Below are positions 42,794 to 51,618 of a DNA stretch of 64,000 bases, piece after piece. The notes under the pieces were generated by a model. It was not told the origin of the DNA. It did not search any database and was given only the letters and a program-made list of their open reading frames with translations. Made by a program: the position numbers and the translations under genes. The stretch lies in the IMG/VR virus record IMGVR_UViG_3300023184_008416, positions 97,916 to 161,915 of that record; one strand, given 5' to 3'. Origin of the DNA: a virus. Each line of letters begins with the position of its first letter. Position 1 is the first letter of the stretch.

Positions 42794-45700
42794 ATGTCTA
42801 CCAAAATTCCTTCTAGATTTGTTGGCTTACACTGTCACTCAGGCCGCAGTGCCTTTGACGGGATGGGTTCTCCTAACCAACACATTGACTTTGTTCTTAA
42901 GAACGGAATGGATGCGTGGTCACTCACAGATCATGGACACATGAATGGATTTGCTGAGGCTTTTCTTTACGGAGAAAAATTGAAGAAGGCTGGCAAAAAT
43001 TTTAAGCTAATTCCTGGTTGTGAAATTTACGTTCATCCTGATCTCGCCCAATGGCAGAAGGACAAGCTACAACAAGAAGAATTGGCAAAAGCTGCAAAAG
43101 CTGCAAAGGTCGCAGCAAAGAAAGCCAAGGAAGGAATTAAGACAAATATTGATCGTGTTGGAGACGAGGATGATGAAACTGTTTCTATAGAAACCAACAA
43201 CGCACTAACAGTTGAAAATGAAGATGAGACAAAATCTGGAAAAGCTTTCAATCCAGTCAATCGACGTCATCATCTCGTCGTCCTTCCAAAGACGACCAGG
43301 GCACTTCAAAAAATCTTTCATCTCGTTTCCAGGGGTTATCTGGAAGGTTTTTATCGATTTCCTAGAATTGACCTGAAGATGCTTAAGGAGGCATCAAATG
43401 GTGAGAATGACATTCTAATTTCCAGCGCATGTCTTGGTGGTGCACTATCATATGAAGTATTGTCACAATTGCGTTATGTTTCATTTGACAAGATGGACGC
43501 AAGATTGTTGGATGATCCGTCCTTGATGGACAAGGTTCTCGCATCAATTTCAAATACGTATGACAAGTATGCTGACGCCGTAGGCCCACACAACGTGATG
43601 TTGGAATTACAGTTCAATCGACTTCCAGCCCAAGACGTTGTCAACCGGGCATTGATTGAATTTGCTCGTCGAAATTCGTTGACCAAACAGCTTGTCGTCA
43701 CGGCTGACTCTCACTATGCAGGTCCTGACCTCTGGTATCACAGGGAGATGTACAAGAAGTTGGGGTATCTCAACTATTCAGAGTACGGTCCAGATTCCCT
43801 TCCTAAGACAAAGGACTCAATCAAGGCCGACCTTTATCCGAAGAATGCATCCCAAATCTGGGACGAGTATCTTGACGCTAAAAAGAGACAGGATTTTTAC
43901 GCTGATTGTGATGACATCGTGTGTGATGCTGTCGAACGCACTCACGACATTGCCCACAGCGTGATCAGCGACATTAACTTTGACACCAACTATCGTTATC
44001 CAAGCAGCATCATTCCGAAGGGCAAGACGCCTCTACAACAATTAGTACAATTGTGTAAGGCTGGCATGAAGAAACGTGGCCTGGACGAAAAAGAAGAGTA
44101 CATCGAACGCATTAAATTTGAGCTTGGTGTCATCAAGAAGATGGACAACGCTGCGTACTTCGTTACACTTGCTAGGGCACTTGAACTTGCTCGGTCTGTG
44201 TGTTTGCTTGGAGTCGCTCGCGGTTCTTCAGGAGGCTCTTTGGTCGCGTATGTTCTGGAAATTACTGACCTTGATCCCATCAAGTATGAATGTCGCTTCG
44301 ATCGTTTTCTCAACCCGTATCGTGTCGGCGCACCAGATATTGACGTCGACGTCGGCGACCGCGACAAGGTGTTGGATGTCCTCCGAAAGGAATTTGGTTA
44401 CAACAATGTTGTTCCAATTTCAAACTACAACCTCTTCAAGGTGAAGTCTCTCGTCAAGGACGTCTCTAAATTCTATGGTATTCCTTTTGAGGAGGTCAAT
44501 GAGGCGACGAAGACGGTCGAACAGGACGTAAGAAAAGCGACTATGAAACATGGTGACGATAAGAACCTCTTTGTCCTCACATTTGACGATGCGTTGAAGT
44601 ACAGCCCATCATTCAAGGCTTTCATTGACAAACATCCGCACGTAGCAGAATCAATCAACATCCTGTTTAAGGAACAACGCTCACTTGGACGCCATGCGGG
44701 TGGAGTCGTCATTCTGGATGATGCACCAAAGATGATGCCTCTCATCACAAACGCTGGTGAACCTCAGACACCGTGGGTTGAGGGTGTTGGTCAAAAGACT
44801 TTGGAACCTCTTGGGTACATTAAGTACGACCTCCTGGGTCTGGAGACCATGAGATTAATTCAACGAACGATTGAATTGATTCTCCAACGTAAGTGCGGAA
44901 AAAAATATCCAACCTTCTTGGATGTTAAGGAATGGTATGACAAGAACCTTCATCCTGATGTCAACGACTACAACGATCAAAAAGTGTATGAGTACGTGTA
45001 CCATGACGGAAGATTTGCAGGTGTATTCCAATTGACTTCATCAGGTGCTCAACGCTTGTTTAAGGCTGCAAAGCCTAGATCAATTGTTGACATTGCTGTG
45101 TTGACGTCAATTTATCGTCCTGGCCCACTTGCAGCAAACGTCGATAAATTGTATCTTAAGGCACGGCAAGGCGAGAAATTTGAGTGGGGTCATCCACTGT
45201 TTGAAAAAGTTCTTGGCAAGACAGACAACCTACTAATTTTCCAAGAGTCAGTCATGGACCTTGCCGAACATGTCGCTGGATTTCCAAAGGAACAGTGTGA
45301 CAACGTTCGTCGAGCAATCATGAAACGCGACCTTTCAAAGGGTGACTCTGCAAAAGCAGAAGCAAAAAGGATGGAAGACGATTTTGTCAATGGTGCTGTC
45401 AACAACGGAGTTCCTGAGGAGACTGCTAGAAAAGCTTACCAACAAATTCTTTGGTTCGCTGGTTACGGTTTCAACAGGGCCCATGCAGTTGCATATGCAA
45501 TTGACTCATACATGTGTGCATGGTTGTTGACTTACTTTGAGGAGGAATGGTTGTGTGCATACCTCGAATCAATGTCAAACAATCCTGATGACAAGGCCAA
45601 GGCATTCGGCGAGATTCGTGAAATAGGATATCAGCTTGTTCCGATTGACATCAACCACGCCACAAAGACCTGGACAATTTTGCAAGGAAGAAAATTCATG

Positions 45701-46414
45701 CCAAGCCTCCTGTCCGTCAAGGGTGTAGGTGAAGCAGCGATTGAAGAGTTGGTTGCAAACAGACCTTATCAGAACATTGAGGAATTTTTGTGGAATGACG
45801 ACGGAACCTGGAAGCATTCAAAATTTAACAAGAGATCACTAGAATCTCTGATCAAAATAGGTGCTTTTGGTTCTCTTGATGTAGTTGGCTGTGGAAAATT
45901 ATTCTCCAGCTACAAGCAAATGCACCATATCTTGGTCGAAAAGAATGATCAAGTGAAGAAGACTTCCAAGAAGGATCCACACCTGGGACGCAAGAATTTT
46001 TATGAAATGTTGCGAAACACCAGCGACACGGTCGAGTGGAATTCACCTGAAAGGGCAGAGAACTACGTAGAATGTTTTGGTTCAGCTGATGTAACGGCGC
46101 TTGTTGATCCACAAATTTTGACCAAGTTTTCTGAGAAGGGCGTGAGACCCATTGAAGAGATTGAGGTCGGTGAGAAAGACATCTGTTGGTTCTGCGTCCA
46201 GGATGTGACGCCTAAAAAGACAAAGAACGGAAAGTCTTATTTGCTGGTCAGTGCAGTTGGGTTAAGCGGCAAGGCACAAAGGTTGAATGTCTGGGGTTGG
46301 GACAATGTAAGAACTTTTAATGCTTATACATTATGTCTTGCCGAAGTAGAAAGAAACGATTTTGGACATTCCACAACCATGTGGAAATTGAAAGAACTTA
46401 ACACGGAGAATTGA
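42794..46414 (+). CDS. DNA polymerase III alpha subunit-like (family C) replicative polymerase
   Basis: 1206 residues. An N-terminal PHP domain is complete in its visible motifs (GLHCHSGRSAFDG, SLTDHGHMNGF, PGCEIYV), so metal binding or proofreading is possible. About 70 charged residues are inserted right after it (about 80-150). The polymerase core has GVARGSSGGSLVAY (about 472-485), the catalytic pair in APDIDVDVGDRD (about 514-525) and GRHAGGVVI (about 633). A helix-hairpin-helix/OB part follows at the C-terminus. No epsilon or beta clamp gene was seen in the window. A DnaE-type replicase is rare among T4-like phages, which use family B. Confidence 0.93.
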   Translation: MSTKIPSRFVGLHCHSGRSAFDGMGSPNQHIDFVLKNGMDAWSLTDHGHMNGFAEAFLYGEKLKKAGKNFKLIPGCEIYVHPDLAQWQKDKLQQEELAKAAKAAKVAAKKAKEGIKTNIDRVGDEDDETVSIETNNALTVENEDETKSGKAFNPVNRRHHLVVLPKTTRALQKIFHLVSRGYLEGFYRFPRIDLKMLKEASNGENDILISSACLGGALSYEVLSQLRYVSFDKMDARLLDDPSLMDKVLASISNTYDKYADAVGPHNVMLELQFNRLPAQDVVNRALIEFARRNSLTKQLVVTADSHYAGPDLWYHREMYKKLGYLNYSEYGPDSLPKTKDSIKADLYPKNASQIWDEYLDAKKRQDFYADCDDIVCDAVERTHDIAHSVISDINFDTNYRYPSSIIPKGKTPLQQLVQLCKAGMKKRGLDEKEEYIERIKFELGVIKKMDNAAYFVTLARALELARSVCLLGVARGSSGGSLVAYVLEITDLDPIKYECRFDRFLNPYRVGAPDIDVDVGDRDKVLDVLRKEFGYNNVVPISNYNLFKVKSLVKDVSKFYGIPFEEVNEATKTVEQDVRKATMKHGDDKNLFVLTFDDALKYSPSFKAFIDKHPHVAESINILFKEQRSLGRHAGGVVILDDAPKMMPLITNAGEPQTPWVEGVGQKTLEPLGYIKYDLLGLETMRLIQRTIELILQRKCGKKYPTFLDVKEWYDKNLHPDVNDYNDQKVYEYVYHDGRFAGVFQLTSSGAQRLFKAAKPRSIVDIAVLTSIYRPGPLAANVDKLYLKARQGEKFEWGHPLFEKVLGKTDNLLIFQESVMDLAEHVAGFPKEQCDNVRRAIMKRDLSKGDSAKAEAKRMEDDFVNGAVNNGVPEETARKAYQQILWFAGYGFNRAHAVAYAIDSYMCAWLLTYFEEEWLCAYLESMSNNPDDKAKAFGEIREIGYQLVPIDINHATKTWTILQGRKFMPSLLSVKGVGEAAIEELVANRPYQNIEEFLWNDDGTWKHSKFNKRSLESLIKIGAFGSLDVVGCGKLFSSYKQMHHILVEKNDQVKKTSKKDPHLGRKNFYEMLRNTSDTVEWNSPERAENYVECFGSADVTALVDPQILTKFSEKGVRPIEEIEVGEKDICWFCVQDVTPKKTKNGKSYLLVSAVGLSGKAQRLNVWGWDNVRTFNAYTLCLAEVERNDFGHSTTMWKLKELNTEN

Positions 46415-46415
46415 A

Positions 46416-47177
46416 ATGACGAACTTTCCAGAGAGTATTCCAGATAGAGAACGGTACATTTTTGACCAAGTGGTTGCAGGCAATTTTGAAGCTGTGTGGG
46501 TTCCGTTGGAATATGATGCAGGTGGAAATAAGGTGAAGCTTAATGTGATGGCTGATGCATTGAAGATTGGAGGAGTTAGGGTGAACGTGTCAGCCACTTT
46601 GCAGCAGAGGTTGGCAGATGTTTTTCATGCGTCATTGTTGACTACGCAGGTCGCTGATTTGATGTATGTTAATGCTACTCACAGAATTGATCCGTCGCCT
46701 GTGATGATAACGTTGTCAGTTAAGTCAATGATTGATCACAGTGCTCGGGTAGATTCCATGGTTGGAACTTATACGGGTGGTATTGTTGCTCCTCCGGGTA
46801 AACACTGGGTTCTTGACAAGAAGCTAGATTATTCTCCAAGCAAGGCATGTAATTATGGTTGGCATTTTCTTGGGACAAATTTTAAAGGCATTCGTGGGTA
46901 TTCTAGCACCTCATTTGTGAAGCAAATCAAGGGAAAGCCAATCAGCGTGATTCAGCCAAATGCGACGGCTCATGATTCGCACCATTCAGATTATTCTCAA
47001 GTGTGTCAATTGGTTTCTCAAGTTTGCTGGATTGATGGGCAAGAGATGAAGTTTTCAGATGTGTTACAAAGCAAGTTATTGTGTCACACCGTCACGCACC
47101 TGGGACCGTTGGTAAATGTAAGACAACCTGGGGTTGTCCCTATTATCGGGATTAGTGTGAATATTCCGGTTGTGTAG
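46416..47177 (+). CDS. Conserved hypothetical phage protein
   Basis: 253 residues, no named family recognised. The middle has several invariant-looking polar and aromatic residues: HWVLDKKL, ACNYGWHF, VIQPNATAHDSHHSDYSQ. The His/Asp cluster could bind metal or form a hydrolase site. GGAG precedes the ATG, which lies two bases after the polymerase stop, so it is translated from the same mRNA. Confidence 0.5.
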   Translation: MTNFPESIPDRERYIFDQVVAGNFEAVWVPLEYDAGGNKVKLNVMADALKIGGVRVNVSATLQQRLADVFHASLLTTQVADLMYVNATHRIDPSPVMITLSVKSMIDHSARVDSMVGTYTGGIVAPPGKHWVLDKKLDYSPSKACNYGWHFLGTNFKGIRGYSSTSFVKQIKGKPISVIQPNATAHDSHHSDYSQVCQLVSQVCWIDGQEMKFSDVLQSKLLCHTVTHLGPLVNVRQPGVVPIIGISVNIPVV

Positions 47178-47225
47178 TTAAACAAATGGCAAATTTTGAG
47201 GTAGTTTTTAAACACTTGAGGCAAA

Positions 47226-47822
47226 ATGTCAAAGAAACTTAAAGAGTATAATGCTGATTACGAAAGAAACACTTATGATTCAGATTATTATGAAAATCAC
47301 GTGAAGTATTATCAGAAAGGGATTCCACATTTTGTCTCATTTTTGAATGAGAATTTGAAGTTTGATTCTCTCTGTGATTTAGGTTGTGGTACAGGTGCTT
47401 TTAGTGCACCTCTTCAGGTTGACAAGGACGTTTTGGGAATCGATTTTTCTGTAGGTTCTGAGAAAGTGACCTTTCTTGATCCCAAGAATTTTAGGTTGGG
47501 AGACTTGACTCAGCCTCTTAATCTAGGAAGATCATTTGACGTGGTGATGTCTTTAGAGGTTTGGGAACATTTACTACCACAATGTGAAGCGGCTTATTTG
47601 AACAATGTTTTTGCCTTGCATCCCAAGACTCTGATTATTAGTTGTGCTCCTCCTGGTCAGTGGGGTCGTCATCATTACACGCCAAGAAATGGTGAAGAGG
47701 TTGTGCAAATTATTGAATCAAGAGGTTATAAGTTAAATCAGGCTTTGACAGATAAATTTAGAGTAATTCCTAAATTGGCGTCATTCTATCGTAAGAATAC
47801 TTTTATTTTTGACAAAGTTTGA
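47226..47822 (+). CDS. Class I SAM-dependent methyltransferase
   Basis: 198 residues. Motif I LCDLGCGTGAF (about 52-62), the acidic end of strand 2 LGIDFS, and the SLEVWEHL segment (about 111-118) place it in the small-molecule/sugar/lipid methyltransferase group. DNA methylase motifs such as DPPY are absent. It lies among sugar and nucleotide genes, so a sugar or modified base are possible substrates. Confidence 0.82.
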   Translation: MSKKLKEYNADYERNTYDSDYYENHVKYYQKGIPHFVSFLNENLKFDSLCDLGCGTGAFSAPLQVDKDVLGIDFSVGSEKVTFLDPKNFRLGDLTQPLNLGRSFDVVMSLEVWEHLLPQCEAAYLNNVFALHPKTLIISCAPPGQWGRHHYTPRNGEEVVQIIESRGYKLNQALTDKFRVIPKLASFYRKNTFIFDKV

Positions 47823-47839
47823 AAGGAAAGGAAAGGTTG

Positions 47840-48379
47840 ATGTCTTCTCACCAGACAATCGTTTTTTTGATTGGTCCCGATCGTTGTGGTAAGTCTAATA
47901 TTGCCAAAGAATTATCTAAAAGGACGCAAATTCCTTATTTTAAACCTTCTGAGGAGAAGTTAACGTTCATAAACAATCAATCAAAATTTTTTATGGACAT
48001 ACGGTATGCAGATCCCAGAATGGTTGATTTTTTGAAACAGACAAGTCACAGTGTAGTTTTTGACAGGGGTTACCCCTGCGAGTGGGTTTACAGCAGATTT
48101 TTTAATCGTGAGACAGACTTGGCTGCAATTCAACACGTTGATAGTATGCACTCTAGCATGGGAACCAAGCTGGTGATAACTTATCGTTCACATTATGATA
48201 ATGTAGTTGACGATCTCGATCCTAAATTAACGGGCGCCAAGTTATCTCAGCTTGAAAATTTGTATCGTGATTTTGCTAAATGGTCACAGTGTCAGTCTAT
48301 GTTTTTAAATGTTGATTCTGAAGACCTGAATGATCAGGTTAATAAAGTCATTGAATTTTTGCAAGGTGGTGACAAATGA
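47840..48379 (+). CDS. Second P-loop (deoxy)nucleotide kinase-like protein
   Basis: 179 residues from ATG 47840 with AAAGG before it. P loop LIGPDRCGKSNIAKEL (about 11-26) resembles that of the dTMP kinase at 32778. VVFDRGYPCEW (about 72-82) is the DR motif. It could phosphorylate the 5-modified dCMP expected from the enzyme at 51619, like T4 gp1, but that is inferred from context. Confidence 0.75.
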   Translation: MSSHQTIVFLIGPDRCGKSNIAKELSKRTQIPYFKPSEEKLTFINNQSKFFMDIRYADPRMVDFLKQTSHSVVFDRGYPCEWVYSRFFNRETDLAAIQHVDSMHSSMGTKLVITYRSHYDNVVDDLDPKLTGAKLSQLENLYRDFAKWSQCQSMFLNVDSEDLNDQVNKVIEFLQGGDK

Positions 48380-48567
48380 CTTACGAATATGCGTGTAAGT
48401 GTTGTAATCACACCTTCGAAGAAGAACAATCCATTAAGGATGAACCTCTTAGCACCTGTCCTAAGTGTCAAGTCACAGGAGTATTGCGAAGGTTAATCAG
48501 TAGCGGCAATTTCATTCTCAAAGGAGGAGGATGGGCTGCCGATAACTACTCCGGGAAGTCTTCCTGA
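48376..48567 (+). CDS. FmdB-type zinc ribbon protein
   Basis: 63 residues. MTYEYACKCCNHTFEEEQSI, then CPKCQ and LRRLISSG, is the FmdB/CxxC...CxxC small zinc ribbon pattern. Function in phages is unknown; a regulatory role has been proposed for the family. It overlaps the previous gene by four bases and the 3' end of the convergent gene at 48493 by 75 bases. Confidence 0.8.
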   Translation: MTYEYACKCCNHTFEEEQSIKDEPLSTCPKCQVTGVLRRLISSGNFILKGGGWAADNYSGKSS

Positions 48568-49281
48568 TTTGTCTACAGAAATGATCTTACCTGCCACATT
48601 TTTGCTTGTTCTGGCTGCAGGATGGGCGGGTTTAAAAAGATAGTGAGCTTCTTCTTCATCTTTGCTACCAAAGATTGATTTGACGTCGCCTGTTTCACTG
48701 TTAAAAATTACGTTATATCCACCCTTTGATAGCGTGAGAGGGGCCTTAAGTTTGGAAAGGAAGTCATAGCGTGGAGCACTTTTCATGGCGGAGTCAAACC
48801 AAACGTCCAATACGAAATTGGAGACACTGACGGGAGTGTTGTTTACTGTAATTTCGTAGCAATCGTTTTCTACAGGATCACAGACTTCTACGGCAACGAA
48901 AGTTACATCTCCTCGGTTTGCCCACATGTTGACATAGGGATTGTAGAATGTTTCTAAGATTTCATGTGATAAAACGACAGAGATTGATTTTGCACCGTTC
49001 ATGATCGTGCCGCCGTGGTCTAACACCGGAGAAACGAAAACTCTGCCCCAAACATTTCCATTGGGGTCTTGTGTGTGATATCCCAGGGCACCTGCATGAT
49101 CAGCGTTATCGAATATTCCAATAGTAAAACCGTCGTCACCTCCAACTTTCACGTCCCAGGGTAATCTTTCGAAGAGAGGAGCTGCGTCTCTTGTCAACTG
49201 AACTTTACAAGCTTCTACCATAAGAGATAAATCAGTGTCACTAACTTTGTTAGAGTGATTAACGATATTGAAGGTTCGCAT
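48493..49281 (-). CDS. Putative zinc metallopeptidase-like protein
   Basis: 262 residues. The motif VVLSHEILETFYNPY (about 102-116), followed by FVAVEVCDPVENDCYEI, is that of a phage/bacterial group with SHExLE active-site-like helices, probably zinc-dependent. VSNFVLDVWF also fits. No signal peptide. Its 3' end overlaps the FmdB gene on the other strand. Host or virion target unknown; a structural, inactive member is possible. Confidence 0.65.
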   Translation of the reverse strand: MRTFNIVNHSNKVSDTDLSLMVEACKVQLTRDAAPLFERLPWDVKVGGDDGFTIGIFDNADHAGALGYHTQDPNGNVWGRVFVSPVLDHGGTIMNGAKSISVVLSHEILETFYNPYVNMWANRGDVTFVAVEVCDPVENDCYEITVNNTPVSVSNFVLDVWFDSAMKSAPRYDFLSKLKAPLTLSKGGYNVIFNSETGDVKSIFGSKDEEEAHYLFKPAHPAARTSKNVAGKIISVDKSGRLPGVVIGSPSSSFENEIAATD

Positions 49282-49284
49282 AAT

Positions 49285-49294
49285 CTTAAGTATC
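49285..49294 (-). promoter_or_regulatory. Candidate promoter element GATACTTAAG, minus strand
   Basis: Read on the minus strand, a perfect GATACTTAAG ends 3 bases before the ATG of the gene at 49281. It is the same string as at 7650. TATAAAT lies a little further upstream at about 49301-49308. The close spacing would make a nearly leaderless mRNA, so its role is uncertain. Confidence 0.28.
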
Positions 49295-49354
49295 TTAAAT
49301 TTATAAATGATTTTTTAGGTGTAGAGAATTTGTTTTGTGGAGTATGATAATTGT

Positions 49355-50641
49355 ATGACACGTTTATTGATTCAAACGCAACTTTCAAATTATGACACCT
49401 CGGGTCGTTTCATTCTGGAAGCTGATTCAGGGTGGCAGATGACTATGGGCCGTGTTCGACAAATGTTGAAACTTGTGCCAGATTTGTCAATTGATGTCAT
49501 GGGTCCGACAGAGTCACAATTGATTACGGTACCTCAAAAACTAAATGCCGATCTTTTTCAACAGTATGAAGGACGATTGAGGTATGTGCCTCATCACATT
49601 TTGCCAAATGCCCTGGCCACGCGGTTTGATTTTGATTTTAATGGTGTTGGTCGTGCGCTGGATTTAAACGTGAACAACAAATATGACTGTGTTTATGTGA
49701 ATGACCCGATGCAACTACGAAATCTCAAGGTTTTATTTCACTTAAAGGGTGGATATCAACCTAAATTTTTTGTTCATTCACACTTTATTGACAACCCTGA
49801 ATGTCCCAAATTTCCGACAGACACTTCTCTTTGGTTAGGTCAATGTGAAGCTGCCATGCGCGCAGATTATAATTTTTGGCAGTGTGAATCATCGATGAAC
49901 GTTTTCTTTGATTCATTTGCGCGAGTTTTTAACAATGATTCACTTGCCATGGTGAAGGCAAAGTCATCACCATGGGATGATGGTTATTCTTTGGATGAGA
50001 TTAATTCTCGTATTGATGTAAAAAATTGTCGTTTTGATTTAAACGATTTCAAGCAATTGACTGCAGGAAAGGTTGTCATCTTTGTTCCCAACAGAATCGG
50101 GGGAAAAGGAAAATCAAGTGATTATACGAATTGTGGCAAATTTATGTTTGAAATACTCCCAGTTCTTCGTAGATTGAGGCAGGATTTTGTGGTGATTGCC
50201 GGAAATCCAAATCAAAAGTTTTCAAATCAGGAGTTGGTTGAGACGTGCGGTAAAAATGGTTATTTGTCTTTGGTCCCTGATGCATTGACAAGAGATGAGT
50301 TTAAACTTGTCGTGAAGAACAGTGATATTGCCGTTGGTCTTTATGATCAAGACAGTTATGGTGGGACAGTAGCACGAGAGTGTGTTGATTTGGGATGTTT
50401 ACCTTTGTGGATTGACAATTATGAGTATTCGGCAATTGCCAAAGATGCCGGGTATGATATGCTTGCTAAATCCGATTTTTCTGACATTGTTGATACAACT
50501 GATAGATTAATTGACATTGTTCGATCACTTGGCCTATACAAGTCAAAATTTGTTGAAAAGATTCGCAAGGTTGTTAGAGCAAGATGTTCCTACGAAGAGA
50601 CAACACCCTTTGCACTGGAAAAAATGGGTTTATTGGTTTAA
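49355..50641 (+). CDS. Glycosyltransferase, GT-B type (putative)
   Basis: 428 residues from ATG 49355 (GTG 49337 also in frame). The C-terminal half has the pattern of GT-B enzymes: VVIFVPNRIGGKGKSSDYT, LRRLRQDFVVIAGNP, and near the end SDIAVGLYDQDSYGGTVARE, which is like the nucleotide-sugar binding E-x7-E region. The next gene makes a sugar nucleotide. T4-like phages use such enzymes to glycosylate hydroxymethylcytosine. Transfer to DNA is plausible given the neighbouring dCMP-HMase-like gene, but a surface sugar target cannot be excluded. Confidence 0.7.
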   Translation: MTRLLIQTQLSNYDTSGRFILEADSGWQMTMGRVRQMLKLVPDLSIDVMGPTESQLITVPQKLNADLFQQYEGRLRYVPHHILPNALATRFDFDFNGVGRALDLNVNNKYDCVYVNDPMQLRNLKVLFHLKGGYQPKFFVHSHFIDNPECPKFPTDTSLWLGQCEAAMRADYNFWQCESSMNVFFDSFARVFNNDSLAMVKAKSSPWDDGYSLDEINSRIDVKNCRFDLNDFKQLTAGKVVIFVPNRIGGKGKSSDYTNCGKFMFEILPVLRRLRQDFVVIAGNPNQKFSNQELVETCGKNGYLSLVPDALTRDEFKLVVKNSDIAVGLYDQDSYGGTVARECVDLGCLPLWIDNYEYSAIAKDAGYDMLAKSDFSDIVDTTDRLIDIVRSLGLYKSKFVEKIRKVVRARCSYEETTPFALEKMGLLV

Positions 50642-50663
50642 TTTGTCAACAATAAAGGAATTT

Positions 50664-51617
50664 ATGAAAGTACTTGTGACAGGTGCAGCTGGTTTTATTG
50701 GAAGTAATTTATCAAAACGTTGCGTAGAAGAGGGTTGGGATGTGACTGGCATTGATGATTTATCCAATGGTCACATACAATTTGTGCCGAAGGGTGTCGA
50801 GCTTTTACAGTCAGATTTTAGTAGTGATAACGTGAAATCTCGGCTTGAAAAGCAATCCTATGATGTTGTATTACATCTTGCTGCTTGCCCCCGGGTAAGT
50901 TATTCCGTAGAACATCCGTTTGAAACAAACGATATTAATGTGACAAAGACTTTAAAGTTGATGAATTATTGTCGTGGCAACGTGAGTCGTTTTGTTTTTG
51001 CTTCTTCTTCGGCTATTTATGGTAACGTAGAAGAACTTCCCACAAAGGAAACGTGTCACAAAAATCCTCAATCTCCTTATGCTTTACAAAAATTGATCAT
51101 TGAAGGTTATCTTAAGTTGTATAATGATTTATATGGTATGGATTCTGCGTGTCTTCGATTTTTTAATGTTTTTGGTTCAAATCAACTTGGTGATTCTCCT
51201 TATGCAACCGCAGTTTCTGCATGGCTTAATGCAGTAAATCGTGGTCAATCAATGAGATCAGACGGCGATGGGTCTCAGACCCGAGACATGTGTCATGTTG
51301 ATAATGTTGTAGAAGCGTGCATTTTGGCTGCAAAAACACCAGTCAAGTTGAATGCAGAACCTTTTAACGTTGCCTGTGGTGAGAGAACGTCTAATAAAGA
51401 CATTTTAAAATATTTGTTGTCCAGATATCCTGAGGCAAAGTATCATGATTCTCCTTGGAGGCCCGGGGATGTCATGCATACACAGGCGGACATAACAAAA
51501 ATTCACGATGTTTTAGGATATAAACCCCTTGTTTCTTTTTGGGACGGTCTAGAATCGACCATAGAATGGTACGAAGAAAATTGGGAATTGGTTAGTGGTA
51601 TGAAACTTCGGACTTGA
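50664..51617 (+). CDS. NAD-dependent UDP-sugar 4-epimerase-like enzyme
   Basis: 317 residues from the ATG at 50664, with AAAGGAA before it. Rossmann motif TGAAGFIGSN (6-15). Catalytic Ser in FASSSAIYG and YxxxK as PYALQKL. DGSQTRDMCHVDNVVEA and WRPGDVMHTQADI match the WbpP/UDP-GlcNAc 4-epimerase group. It could epimerise UDP-xylose to UDP-arabinose or UDP-Glc to UDP-Gal. It is adjacent to a glycosyltransferase and a dCMP-HMase-like gene. Confidence 0.87.
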   Translation: MKVLVTGAAGFIGSNLSKRCVEEGWDVTGIDDLSNGHIQFVPKGVELLQSDFSSDNVKSRLEKQSYDVVLHLAACPRVSYSVEHPFETNDINVTKTLKLMNYCRGNVSRFVFASSSAIYGNVEELPTKETCHKNPQSPYALQKLIIEGYLKLYNDLYGMDSACLRFFNVFGSNQLGDSPYATAVSAWLNAVNRGQSMRSDGDGSQTRDMCHVDNVVEACILAAKTPVKLNAEPFNVACGERTSNKDILKYLLSRYPEAKYHDSPWRPGDVMHTQADITKIHDVLGYKPLVSFWDGLESTIEWYEENWELVSGMKLRT

Positions 51618-51618
51618 C

